Assembly: GCF_018812025.1 (NCBI RefSeq)
Contig: NC_063044.1
Span: 41,382,743 to 41,446,742, forward strand
Direction of reading: 5' to 3'
Origin: Megalobrama amblycephala
Lineage: Eukaryota > Chordata > Actinopteri > Cypriniformes > Xenocyprididae
Length of the DNA stretch: 64,000 nucleotides
The notes beneath the pieces were generated by a model. It was not told the DNA's origin, searched no databases, and saw only the letters and a list, made by a program, of their open reading frames with translations. Position 1 is the first letter of the stretch. Each line of letters starts with the position of its first letter. Positions 23,338-35,190 of this stretch are shown one piece after another. The translations under genes were made by a program, and so were the position numbers.

Positions 23338-24846
23338 CAAACCCTATTCCAAAAAAGTTGGGACACTGTACAAATTGTGTTTAAAAATGAATGCAATAAT
23401 TTACAAATCTCATAAACTTATATTTTATTCACAATAGAATATAGATAACATATCAAATGTTGAAAGTGAGACATTTTGAAACGTCATGCCAAATATTGGC
23501 TCATTTTGGATTTCATGAGAGCTACACATTCCAAAAAAGTTGGGACAGGTAGCAATAAGAAGCCGGAAAAGTTAAATGTACATATAAGGAACAGCTGGAG
23601 GACCAATTTGCAACTTATTAGGTCAATTGGCAACATGATTGGGTATAAAAAGAGCCTCTCAGAGTGGCAGTGTCTCTCAGAAGTCTAGATGGGCAGAGGA
23701 TCACCAATTCCCCCAATGCTGCGGTGAAAAATAGTGGAGCAATATCAGAAAGGAGTTTCGCAGAGAAAAACTGCAAAGAGTTTGAAGTTATTATCATCTA
23801 CAGTGCATAATATCATCCAAAGATTCAGAGAATATGGAGCAATCTCTGTGCGTAAGGGTCAAGAACAGAAAACCATACTGGATGCCCGTGATCTTCGGGC
23901 CCTTAGACGGCACTGCATCACATACAGGAATGCTACTGTAATGGAAATCACAACATGGGCTCAGCAATACTTCCAGAAAACATTGTCGGTGTACACAATC
24001 CACCGTGCCATTCGCCGTTGCCGGCTAAAACTCTATAGGTCAAAAAAGAAGCCATATCTAAACATGATCCAGAAGTGCAGGCGTTTTCTCTGGGCCAAGG
24101 CTCATTTAAAATGGACTGTGGCAAAGTGGAAAACTGTTCTGTGGTCAGACGAATCAAAATTTGAAGTTCTTTTTGGAAAACTGGGACGCCATGTCATCCA
24201 GACTAAAGAGGACAAGGACAACCCAAGTTGTTTTAGCGCTCAGTTCAGAAGCCTGCATCTCTAATGGTATGGGGGTGCATGAGTGCGTGTGGCATGGGCA
24301 GCTTACACATCTGGAAAGGCACCATCAATGCTGAAAGGTATATCCAAGTTCTAGAACAACATATGCTCCCATCCAGACGTCGTATCTTTCAGGGAAGACC
24401 TTGCATTTTCCACATACTGCATCAATTACAACATCATGGCTGCGTAGAAGAAGGATCTGGGTACTGAAATGGCCAGCCTGCAGTCCAGATCTTTCACCAA
24501 TAGAAAACATTTGGCGCATCATAAAGAGGAAGATGCGACAAAGAAGACCTAAGACAGTCGAGCAACTAGAAGCCTGTATTAGACAAGAATGGGACAACAT
24601 TCCTATTCCTAAACTTGAGCAACTTATCTCCTCAGTCCCCAGATGTTTGCAGACTGTTATAAAAAGAAGAGGGGATGCCACACAGTGGTAAACATGGCCT
24701 TGTCCCAACTTTTTTGAGATGTGTTGATGCCATGAAATTTAAAATCAACTTCTTTTTCCCTTAAAATTATACATTTTCTCAGTTTAAACATTTGATATGT
24801 CATCTATGTTGTATTCAGTGTCCCAACTTTTTTGGAATCGGGTTTG
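23338..24846 (+). mobile_element. Tc1/mariner-like transposon with intact ends
   Basis: Left end CAAACCCTATTCCAAAAAAG and right end CTTTTTTGGAATCGGGTTTG, each bordered by TA (23336-23337 and 24847-24848), define a 1509-bp element. The inverted ends agree over about 30 bp ('aaaaaagttgggacactg' inside). It holds a frameshifted transposase in plus orientation. It appears younger than the element at 12797 because its ends and TA duplications are preserved. Confidence 0.93.
23734..24691 (+). pseudogene. Tc1-like transposase, frameshifted
   Basis: 23734-24264 holds the N-terminal helix-turn-helix pair (KGVSQRKTAKSLKLLSSTVH; TIHRAIRRCRLKLYRSKKKP) and the first catalytic region WSDESKFEVLFG. 24264-24467 continues with MVWGCMSACGMG. 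24401-24691 has the end, with SPDLSPIENIW carrying the catalytic Glu. Frame changes lie near 24260 and 24400; the second Asp region, normally QDN-like, is garbled at about 24410-24430. No functional enzyme. Confidence 0.9.
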
Positions 24847-25513
24847 TACATACATTGTGCGTCCATAAAAGTCTGAGCATTTTAGTCTTATTTTAGTCAG
24901 AATTATCTATGACTATTTTTGTCTAGTTTTAGTCGATGAAAATTGTATTTTAGTCTCTTTTTAGTAAAGCAATTTTATTTAACCCAGTCAATATACTATA
25001 AGTACCTAGTAGTATAGACGAAACCAAAATTTTCTTTTAGCCAAACCCATTTCAAACAAGGTTATCTTATTATCCATTCCAGACACGGCACTCTGATTTG
25101 AATTTACAACATATTTATTTTACCAACCAAACATGTTAGAAGTACACACACGTAAATTTAAACAAAATAAATAAAAACAATAAATAAAATAAAATAAATA
25201 AAATAGCATCACATGACAATGCTAGAAAAAAATTAATATATTCAAGTTTAACAAAGAGAAACAAGGTGTTTGAATGCTTGAGCTACAATAACATACTAAA
25301 AAGTGCAAATAAAATGTGTGTGTCTGTTACCTGTATTGTTTGTAAACTGAAGTCAGATTTTGCATCATACAAACCATTAAAAGATATAACACTACAAATG
25401 GTTTGGACCTTAGAGAGTTATAATGGGATGGGAAGAACAAACAGTACTGAATTATGCCAACTACTGAACCAAATAACCAGCAGTCTCAACAGCAACTACA
25501 TAAACTGTAACCT
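24847..25513. other. Intergenic AT-rich DNA
   Basis: A/T-rich with (AAATA)n-like runs around 25150-25205 ('aataaataaaataaaataaataaa'). 24880-24970 ('tttagtcttattttagtcag') resembles a low-complexity TTTAGTC repeat. No coding signal. Confidence 0.4.
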
Positions 25514-26019
25514 CCAGGGGCCCATTTCAATAAGGAGGTTCAACCAACTCTGAGTTAAAACTTGAACTTTTAGTTGACTTACTCTGAGATGGGAAACTCT
25601 GAGTTTTCTGTTTCAGTACAGCTGAATTGAGTTAGTTCAGTCGAATCTGAGTAGGTTGACTCTGAGTTAAGCGCGTGCACCATGACTATGAAAAGCCATC
25701 GTCAACGGAGCTCCGATATTACGATTCACCATGGCAACAGCACATGAAAAAAAGGACATCCGCATACTTCTGAGTCAATGCAAGTTTAATTCTTATCACT
25801 GTTATAATTATATGTTGTAAGTTATTGAACAAATATTTATTTTCATGGTATCCCACATGCAAAAAAGAAGAAGAAAAAAATAATGCAGGATGCAATAATA
25901 AGAGTGTAAATGACTTTATCGTTATTAAACACTCGTTAGGCAATTTACTTCCACTTTTAGAAAATTTTCTTCATTTTTATAAAAAATAAATGCCAATGAT
26001 ATGTGATGGGAAAAGGGAG

Positions 26020-26130
26020 AATAGCGAGCTCGGCAAAGGGCGGATTCGAACCCAGTCAATCACATCACTAGTTAATTCTCCGCACCCAACACACTACTGC
26101 CTACACCACTGTAGTCACAAGAACATGTCA
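26020..26130 (-). repeat. tRNA-like segment (SINE head?) inside the TIR element
   Basis: Read on the minus strand, the segment has a B-box GGGTTCGAATCC (complement near 26043-26054) about 60 bases after an A-box-like TGGTGTAGGCAGTAG. The spacing suits an RNA polymerase III promoter. It does not fold as an intact tRNA as far as I can judge, so it is better read as a tRNA-derived head than as a tRNA gene. Confidence 0.45.
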
Positions 26131-26186
26131 ATTTTAACCTGGTCTGACATTGGTGGGCAGAGCTACAGTAAATTTGCACTTAGTAA

Positions 26187-26528
26187 TACCCAGGTGAAAA
26201 AAAGTATACTTGAGTGCATTTGTACTTCAGTACTTCACTGCACTTGGAAAAGTATACTAAATACCACTACTACTTACTAAATGGATTTTTAGAGCATTTA
26301 GAGCATTTTTTTTAAATACAGAGATATTATGTTAAAAGCACATTTTAGTTCAAATTCATGGTGTCTCAAAATAGCACAGTTGAGTACACTTAGATGTTCT
26401 TAAGATTATCTTAAGAAGTACTGAAGTATAGCTTTTGCACAGAAATAGAGCACTTTAAGTACATTATGGAAGTGTATAAGTGTACTAAAATAAAGTGTAT
26501 TTTACTGCACTTTTTTTTCACCTGAGTA
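26187..26528. mobile_element. Nested MITE
   Basis: TACCCAGGTGAAAAAAAGT at the left and ACTTTTTTTTCACCTGAGTA (approximately) at the right are inverted copies. The interior is a run of 'agtactt/agtgtact' motifs without coding capacity. 342 bp, lying fully within the larger TIR element. Confidence 0.7.
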
Positions 26529-27040
26529 GACACTCTGACACTTTCCGTATGCATTAAGATTATTTTTATTACCACACTGGCAGATGTTGATAATTTTACT
26601 TACTTAATTTAGATCCCCCAGGAAACAAGACTAAATATCTTATATAATTTTCTTATATAGAATATCCATCTTGATTTAAGAATTTTTAGATATTTCTATT
26701 TGTTGAAATAGGATGTAAAATACTCAGTAAAAGCAGTGTGAATGAATGAGTTAACTATTTTAACATCACTTGCACTTTAAAAAGGGGGAGGAGACCGAAG
26801 GAAACTCTGGGTTTACCGAAGAAAACCTGCTCCTGACCAGGTTAGGTTCACAGAGTAAGTTACCATGGTAATTGACTCTGAGTATAAGTTACCTCTCTTT
26901 CAGAAATGGGCTTGATTTACCCTGCTTTCTCGGGTTTGACAGATCTCCCATTCTGAAACGGAAAACCCAGAGTTTCCCTCATTTCAGGGTTAACATACTC
27001 AGAGTTCTCACTTAACCTCCTTTCTGAAACGGGCCCCTGG

Positions 27041-29350
27041 ATGTGTTATTTTAAGACTGGTTGTCACAAACAACAAAAACAACAACAACAAAAACTGTCC
27101 AGTACACATTACTCTTTTTGGCTATATTTTTGACGTCAGATTTTCTTTTCTCTGGTGCCTGGCACAGATAGAGTATCTCTGTTTGATTGCCATCAAACCC
27201 ACATTCTGTCCAACGGTTAAAAGTTTACACCTTCAGCTTTCAGCTGTTAACAGTGTGTTGGCTTAAACTTACCTGAATATATTTGTTCAGGAATAAAAAA
27301 AAAATTAAGTCTTCTGTGCAGCTATATCCTCCTCTTTGGTACGTTGCTCTGGGGAGTTGTCATTGCACCTCCTTGTGGCAAAGAAATCCTGAGCACTAGT
27401 TGGCTTGTCCATCTTCTTGGGTGGGACTTGCTTCACTGGTGCTGTTTCTGGAATCTAGCACGGGAATAGATACAATGCAGGACAGATGCAACCAGATTTA
27501 AAAGGAAATGACAAGAACATTTTCTTAAATTCATTTATTACTTTACTTTTTAAAACAAAAAGAGAGAGCTACTGACTGAATGGTTTAATTACTAAAATTT
27601 CTTTGAAGTTGTAATGTGCGCTTACTAATCTACTGAAAAGTCTCATGGAACTCAGCAAGGGCCGACTCTACTGGTGGTTTAAAAACCCGCTGTCAGCCCC
27701 AACAGAGAGTGCCCTATGCAGAAGGGTACCTCTGGCAATGGTGGAGCAGCCCAGATAGCGCTCCAGGCCACTGGAAGTGCCTGAGAGTTCCTCTGACACC
27801 ATGGGAAAAACAGTGCACCAAAATTAAGTTATGTTATTAAACGTAATTTCGCCCATCTAATCTTCCAGTTAATACCAAGGTATAAAACCAGCATCTTACC
27901 TTCCTGTTGTTAGTTCTTTCGGCATCCCTCCTCCTCCCCTTCTCCTCTTTTTTTTTTTTTTTTTTTTTTTTTACAATTTTGCCTGTTATTGGGGGGCAAT
28001 CGGAGCTTGAGTAGAATATCTTCTCCGAGCCCCTCCATAGCAGACAGCAAGCTGAATCTGTTTACCATTTACTCTAAGATTATATGGGCACACAAACTCG
28101 TAAATATCCTTAAATTATCTATAATGAGTTTAATCACTAATATATTCTACATAACCATGACAACCATGGACAAGGCTGAGACATTCCACGACCATGCTTT
28201 AACACAAATTGTTGATTTGTTTTTGATTTTGTTGACCCCCTAAAGCAGGGCTATTCAACTGGCGGCCCGCCAATCATCTTCATCTACACCACTAATGCTA
28301 CCCAATACTACCAAGTGCATCATATCCACGCCAAAATTCATTTTGCCGTATATTTTCTTCGAGATTACACGCACGTACTATTGATAAGCAGTCTCATGTG
28401 ATCGGGTTGGGTGGCCGCAGTGGCTCCTGCAGCTGCACTGTTCGTTCGTTGCGACATCCAGTAAGAAACGTTTCAATTCGACACACCTCTCGGTTACAAA
28501 CCACAAAACACTCGACGATTAAACTAGTTTTAAATAATTGGATGAAACAGCCTCAACACGCCCAGCAATGAGGAAAACAGGAGAGATGTGCCATGAATGA
28601 AGATAGACTTTTAAATCCCAAAATCACCACTCAAACATTTATCATGAATGAACTGTAGTAATTTTTAACATGGATTGTGGAAATGTGGAATATTTATATT
28701 GAATTCCATGTTGTAGCCATTTATATCGCAATACATTTATTAGGTGGATATAGGGGGATACATAATTCATTTCTTTGTGAAGGTGTGTATAGTTTTTACC
28801 TGTATTTAGGCATTTTTTTTTATAGGCCTATATAACATATCATAATATAATATAATTTGACAGTGGTAGTGAGTAGCCGTGTATTGTTTTACCTGTGGTT
28901 ACCAAGTCTCACTGTCAGAATATTTTCATTTAAGCCTATATTAATTATAGATAAAGTAATTCTTACCAAAAAGAAACCTTTTTGAAAAAACAAGCTGACT
29001 TGTGAGGTTGTACTCTGGGCAAGGGCAATGGAGGTTGGAATTAAGAGATTCCCAAAGGGGGGATTTGACAAAGTATTTTATCTATACTAAAGAAAACAAT
29101 TATACAATTATATTATATTAACAATTATATAATTAACTTGCATACTATAAAAGACAGAAGTGTTTTGAGGCCTTAGTGACTGTAAGGGTCAGATGTATCT
29201 GAGAAGTTAGCTTGGCCACTAAGCATATTTTGCTGGTAGTTTTCTACCAGACAACAGGAGGTTGTGAAATGAATAAGATCATTATTAAGGGTGTCACATG
29301 AAGGCTTCTTGCCTCCGGGGAGTGTTGATTGTTTTTGATACAATGTTTCA
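27041..29350. other. Intergenic DNA with weak transposon remnants
   Basis: On the minus strand, 27810-27690 reads ELSGTSSGLERYLGCSTIARG, loosely like the RYL..P/I..R part of a hAT transposase dimerisation region, but with stops close by. Poly-T at 27948-27972. 'agcagggctattcaactggcggcccgc' (from 28245) is the usual start of a fish/vertebrate DNA-transposon repeat. The remainder is AT-rich without a gene. Confidence 0.35.
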
Positions 29351-29592
29351 TTTTGTGGCTCTTTAATGTGTCATGACAGATTGCTGTAGTGCCTCGGATC
29401 AAGCAGCTCGTGAACCGATCATCTCTTCCAACTAGTTCATTTATAGCATCAAATAAACATGAATGAACATGAGAAGGAATGTTGTTTCAAAAGCGGAAAG
29501 ATGTCAGTACACACCATTTTTCAAGTTCAAATCCACTGAGGTTAATCTTCTAACTCTTGACTGCTTTGTCGGACAAAATGGCGGATTCAACG
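29351..29592. repeat. Dispersed repeat, copy 2 (paired with 7121-7345)
   Basis: 'ggctctttaatgtgtcatgacag' to 'ctttgtcggacaaaatggcggattc' match the copy near 7.1 kb. Here the sequence continues to 'ttgattggttagatcacttgtcaatcaaactcc'-like text instead of a poly-T run, showing a different 3' border. Confidence 0.75.
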
Positions 29593-30045
29593 TTATGATT
29601 GGTTAGATCACTTGTCAATCAAACTCCCGGCGAAGGGTCAATTGGCAGAATTCCACCACGAGACATTAAGTCAAAAAATGTAGACTAGTTAGCAGTTGGA
29701 CACAAAAATAATTATCTCTTGCATAAGCAACACCTGCAGTTTAAATGGTGAAGTGACTGTGGTGAAAATGTTGGGGAGTACTTGGGAATCTCCAGGAAGA
29801 GAAAGGGAGGAGAGCACCTGTAGATGAGATCATGGAAAAGAGCTGTAAGGGTGAATCTTACACTGTTTTAACAGATAAGAAAAATGTAAAAAACTGTGCC
29901 CTGGCTAGAGAGATTCAGATGGCATCTCACTTAGTTGCTTGTAAATAAAGTTAAACTCCTGGGACCTGGAGATTCGACTCTGGGAGTTTTCTTTGAGACC
30001 AGAATTGAAGGAACATCGAATTTGCCACAACACGTTTCACACCCG
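29593..30045. other. Intergenic DNA
   Basis: No gene. The passage around 29940-30010 ('gtaaataaagttaaactcctggg', 'gactctgggag') has an AATAAA and LTR-like flavour, but I found no matching second copy. Confidence 0.3.
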
Positions 30046-31020
30046 AAAGACCTTCGTTCATCTTCGAAACACAAATTAAGATATTTTTGATGAAATCCAA
30101 TGGCTCAGTGAGGCCTCCATTGACAGGAAGACAATTAACACTTTCAAGGCCCAGAAAGCTACTAAAGACATATTTAAATCAGTTCATGTGACTACAGTGG
30201 TTCAACCTTAATGGTATGAAGCAATGTTTTATTCAACAATTTCTTCTCTTCTGTATCAGTCTCCGATGCGCGTTCACGAGAGCACCATAACGCATGTGTT
30301 TGGTGATGACGCAGAAGCTGGCGTTCTGACATATGACCCGGAAACGCAGGGCTGTATTTACAAACAGAGGAAGATGCATGCTCAATACAAAACAGTTCAT
30401 AACTATGTCTGCAGATTTCAACACAGAGGATGAATTGCAGTTTTTTTCCACAACCTTACTTATTTGAATAAGAATATACAGAGAACAAACTAAAAGAGAT
30501 GGAAGAGGCTGAAACAGAACCACAGCCACAAGCTTCTCAAAGACAGAGAGCAATGGAGAGCGTGTGCTGCATTGATTGTGATATTGTCATGCCACAGCTT
30601 GAAAGTTTGGATAATTCAGACCATGAGACGACACATGTATCATGTGAGCACCACAAATGCATCGTGGTGCTCGTGAACGTGCATCAGAGACTGATATGGA
30701 AGAGAGGAAATTGTTAAATAAAGTCTTTTTTTTTTTTTTTTTTTTGGCAGACAAAAAGTATTATTGTCACTTCATAACATTAAGGTTGAACCACTGTAGT
30801 CACATGAACTGTTTTAAATATGTCTTCTTTAGTAGCTCTCTGGGCACTGAAAAAAGGGAGTGTTATTGCTGGCGATGCAGGCCTCACTGAGCCATCGGAT
30901 TTTATCAAAAATATCTTAATTTATGTTCTGAAGATGAACGAAGGTCTTAAAAGTGTGGAATGACACGAGGGTGAGTAATTAATGACAGAATTTTCATTTT
31001 TGGGTGAACAAACCCTTTAA
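30046..31020. mobile_element. Long-TIR DNA element
   Basis: 'aagaccttcgttcatcttcg' ... 'ggctcagtgaggcct' at 30046-30120 returns inverted at about 30880-30950 ('aggcctcactgagcc', 'gaagatgaacgaaggtctt'). 'actacagtggttcaacctta' (30191) also returns inverted at 30779. The arms are at least 150 bp. The right outer end 'gggtgaacaaaccctttaa' (to 31020) has no left counterpart, so the left tip is truncated. The centre has GC-richer unrelated sequence with two similar 'gtgctcgtgaacg' and 'cgcgttcacgagagcacc' parts. No transposase. Confidence 0.75.
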
Positions 31021-32049
31021 GAAGTAAACAAGACACACCTGGGGGGACTAATCAGGGGCGAAGCAATGAACAATTGAACTCCACACAAAAGTCCAGGAAT
31101 CCACACAGGGAATATGTAACCGAATCATTGCACAGAAACGTTATTGTGACACTGATCATATGAACTCCTCTGTGCAAAAAGGACTGATTTATTTGCTCTG
31201 GTTAAAGCACAAGATGCTGTTTAGGACACTTTTTTGGGAATTTAAAATTCCTTATAAATAACTTTAAATTTAATTTCCTTATAACAATAGGCTTTAGAAG
31301 TATGTAAGAGGGGGGGAAACGTCATCGCTATCCCATACTGCTTACGATTAAACAAAGCTAGGAAAAAAATGTAGAAATGTAAATGTCTGCTGTCATTCCA
31401 GTTTATGTCATGGACGTTGAGCCTGTTTTTGAACTTCACGTGAACGCCCAGCAGATGGCGCTGCAATCATCTGAATGACTAATTTATACTTGCTGCTTGT
31501 TGTTGATATCAAAATGCTAAAACATAACTAAAAGTCACATCTACACTTAAAGGTACTACATATTCTGTAGAAATGTCTGATGTCATTTAAGGTCTACATA
31601 CAAAAATAATGTAAGTTTTAAATATGTGTCAGTATTAACAGTATTGTTAAACAGGCTGATGTACTGTCTGTGAACTGTCCAAGCTAAGTTCTTTCCTGTT
31701 TAAGATTTTAAAACAAAAACATAGTGTCATCTATATCTAAATATATTATATATATACAGACTTTTTCTTGTTTTTGTAGAAAAAAACAAAATCTTTCTCA
31801 GACTGAGATATGAAATATATGCTCAGAAATGCATTTTTAGCAATACAAAAATGTGAATGACAAAAAAATTAATACATGACCTTCTAGAATATTTAAGGCA
31901 CAGAGCCTCTATTTGTTGAATTTATGAAACCCAAAATTCTATGCAAACCTTTAATTACTAAACCGAAAGTTTCCTATTATTGGTGATACTTCCAAAGGAA
32001 TGATACATTGTAACTGTACAGATGAATAAGCAAATACCTATCAATTGAG
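31021..32049. other. Intergenic DNA, nothing recognised
   Basis: AT-rich with no paired repeats that I could support and no protein-like frame. Confidence 0.4.
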
Positions 32050-34760
32050 GTCCAGTTTTTTTTTTTAATGTATCAAGAATGTTTTTTCTTGGTTTATGTT
32101 AACGTTAGAATAACATTCCCTTCTATCATTTTGGAAATGTTATGAAAACATTATTTTGTAATATTTTCGGAACGTTCAAATTATCTGTTTTTTATGTATT
32201 AAGAACGTTTTTTCTTGGTTTATGTGAACGTTAGAGGAACATTCCATTCTATGATTTTGGAAATGTTATGAAAACGTTATTTTCTGAACGTTCAAAACAC
32301 CCTGCCCCGCTAGAAATTTTACGTTCCCAGAACATTCTCAGAACGTCCCCACTGGTGTTAAGGACGTTGTCCAGTAATGTTCCCAGAACGTTCAGAGACG
32401 GTCACGATGTGGAGTTCTTTTAAAGTTTGGGGGACGTTATTTGGCGGACCATTCAGGACGTTCTCTGAACACTTAGGCAAACCATATTTTATTTTTATTA
32501 GAGAACATCCCTGCTGCCCTTGTCAAAAAAGACAATTAATAAAAGTATCTGCTCAAACAAAATCTAATTTTTCTTAAATGTCTTACATGCATGAGCTAAT
32601 GTAACCACTGTATAACTGCATCAGCAACTACACAGTTACTGTCTTTAAATAAAGCAACATGCAGCAGAAAATCAGTGTTTCTGGCTCATCACTGACTGAA
32701 GCACAGGCTCCACTCTCCAGCACAATAGTGACTTCACAAAACTCAGATAAAAGAAACAACATTAAACACTAACAGATCTCTCTAGATCTCTGCATCTCTG
32801 CACTCATTACAAACCACTCTGACTTTATTTCTGTCATACAAATCTTCTTAATGAGGTGTTGATGTTTTATCAAAATTTATAGATGTCACTGTTATGGAGG
32901 TAAGCGCTCGCTTTAGTTGGGCTCCTGACCCTTTGACATTTTGATTATTTTCCCCCCAATTGTAGCAATTGTGTTTTTAAAGCATTCATTGCAAAATAAA
33001 TTGTGAGAGAAATCTGATCGAATGGATTTGGCTGCTCATCGTTGATGATTTTCTCATCATACAGTGTCCTTATTCTCTGGTCTCTGAATATTGTATTTTC
33101 TTTTATGTTGTTGTAGTCATATGATAATGTATAAAATCCTGTCCTGTTTTGAAAGTTTTTATTATTGGGCAGAAATTATTCAGACAGAATCATGTAGACT
33201 CACACAGACATCAAGATTCTGCGTATGATCCTCAACAATGGTGACAACATTTTCAGATAAACAGATTAACTCTGAACATCACAAAACAAGCTACTAGTCA
33301 CAAAAAAGACTAGTGTTTAGTGTCACCATCGTTGAGGATCATACGCTGATTCATGATGTCTGTGTTAAAGTTAGAAAAAAAAAAAACCTGCTCAAAACTC
33401 TTGTCAGTATAAAGAATTAAATATAAAAAAGCATTAATGAAACTAACAGTTAATACATTCACAGTTTGAGGCTTTAGTGATGATCAGTGAATCAGGACAC
33501 CACATGATGACTGAATCACCAGCACCAAACAACCCAATTCATCTGATCAGAATTTCTCTTGCATTTTTTGCTATAACTAGCATGTCTTGATAACACAGTT
33601 AGCAGCCAGAGAAAAACTAATGTTATTTGTCAAGAATCAAGAGCCCTTCTAAAGCAAATGCTCACCTCCATAACGGTGACTTCAAACTTTATTATTTTCT
33701 ATAAAAGACACACGTAGAAGGCAATGTTCTCTTGACCTTGTTCAACTTTGCCTAAAAGTCCTCTAAAAGTGATAAAAATTCTGACATTTTACAGAACATT
33801 TGGGACATAAACGTCCTCTTTTGGTAATGAAAGTGCTGCAGTTCAAGGTTCCTTATATGACTTTAGGGGGACATTCCAGTTTGGGTAATTTTATGGTCAC
33901 ATAAGAACGTTCAAAACATTGAACTTCAAAAACATTTAGCAAATATTAATAACATCATAAAGACGTTACGGCTACGGCAATGTTGTTCTAAGAACGTTTT
34001 CTCTCAATGTTATGAGAATGTTCTTTTATTAAAAATAACATTGTGTGGACGTTCCTTGAACATTGTTCTCACAACGTTTTCTCTATATAATGAGAACATT
34101 CATTAAGTACAGATTACAATGTAAGGACGTTTTTTATAAACTTTGTACTCAGAACGTATTATGATAACACTATGAAAACATTCAGCAAATAATAATAACA
34201 TTAAAAGCATGTTCTCAGAATGTTTTTGCTCAACATTACGAGAACATCAGTCAAGTACAAATAACGTGATAAAGACGTTACAAGAACGTTGTTATGAGAA
34301 CGTTTTTGCTCAACATTACGAGAACATCAGTCAAGCACAAATAACGTGATAAAGACGTTACAAGAACGTTGTTATGAGAACGTTCTCATTCAACATTACG
34401 AGAACATCAGTCAAGCGCAAATAACGTGATAAAGACGTTACAAGAGCGTTGTTATGAGAACGTTCTCATTCAACATTACGAGAACATCAGTCAAGCGCAA
34501 ATAACGTGATAAAGACGTTACAAGTACGTTGTTATGAGAACGTTCTCATTCAACATTACGAGAACATCAGTCAAGCGCAAATAACATGGTAAGAACGTTC
34601 CAACAATGTTGTTCTAAGAATGTTTTCTCTCAACGTTATGAGAATGTATTTTAATGAAAACATTAAAATAATGTTCTTGAAACATTATTTTAGGAATGTT
34701 TATTTCTAACATTTACATAACTTTTACATAACGTTAGTGAAAGTTATGGAAACGTTCCCT
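32050..34760. mobile_element. AACGTT-rich foldback element, copy A
   Basis: Both flanks are dense in GAACGTT/AACGTTC motifs (32100-32480 and 33720-34750). Inside, 'gttatggaggt' (about 32890) is mirrored by 'acctccataac' (about 33665), and 33203-33245 forms a ~43-bp inverted repeat with 33322-33365 ('gatgatcctcaacaatggtgac'-type arm). A second copy lies at about 50290-51760. No transposase, so this looks like a non-autonomous foldback-type DNA element. Outer limits are approximate. Confidence 0.7.
34211..34610. repeat. 80-bp tandem array, five copies
   Basis: 'gttatgagaacg' recurs at 34291, 34371, 34451 and 34531, exactly 80 bp apart, with a diverged first unit at about 34211. Each unit has 'caacattacgagaacatcag' and 'ataacgtgataaagacgtta'. 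Units 3-5 share substitutions (ttctcatt instead of tttttgct), showing stepwise amplification. It lies in the right arm of the foldback element. Confidence 0.93.
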
Positions 34761-34901
34761 GTTAACTGGGTTGTTATCATGCCTTTAAAATTTGCATTTG
34801 CAAATGTGACTCAGGGTCACATTTGACATTGTGTGTGAAATTCTGTACAATAATAAAGAAAAATGAATGTCAATAATAGTAATCCATGATGACCTCTTCG
34901 A

Positions 34902-35190
34902 ACTTGGGTAAAGTTGGTTTTATATTCGCACATTCGCACATCCATATTCAATAGCCTTGTTAATCACACTACATTGGACATTCAGTGGACATTCACAAGA
35001 AAATATGCCATTAAAACAATACTTGCCTATTTTGATCGACTGTGAAAAATGTTGTAATTTGACAATCGTTGGTTGTCGATATCATTTCGCTGCTTAAAAT
35101 TCGCAAACATTAATTTATTGCACATTTATTGGAAAGTCTGAATTTATCAGAAGTCCGAATGTGCGAATATAAAACCAACTTTACCCAAGT
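34902..35190. mobile_element. MITE with 9-bp TSD (Mutator-like)
   Basis: The left end ACTTGGGTAAAGTTGGTTTT and its exact inverse at 35155-35190 make TIRs of about 35 bp. Flanks are an exact direct repeat CCTCTTCGA (34893-34901, 35191-35199). 289 bp, noncoding. The 9-bp duplication points to the Mutator superfamily. Confidence 0.92.

Larger units (their letters stand above)
25514..27040. mobile_element. Non-autonomous TIR transposon (PIF-Harbinger-like) with nested insertions
   Basis: Left end CCAGGGGCCCATTTCAATAA (25514) and right end, inverted, CCAGGGGCCCGTTTCAGAAA (27040); 'ggaggtt' follows on both sides. The sequence is full of short 'aactctgagtt' palindromes, as in non-autonomous Harbinger-type elements. 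It contains a tRNA-like segment (26020-26130) and another TIR element (26187-26528). I see no transposase and no clear 3-bp target duplication, so the superfamily is tentative. Confidence 0.65.

Noticed and set aside
34211..34610. CRISPR-like regular repeats
   Set aside because: The units are contiguous 80-bp tandem copies without unique spacers, in a vertebrate genome; it is a minisatellite.
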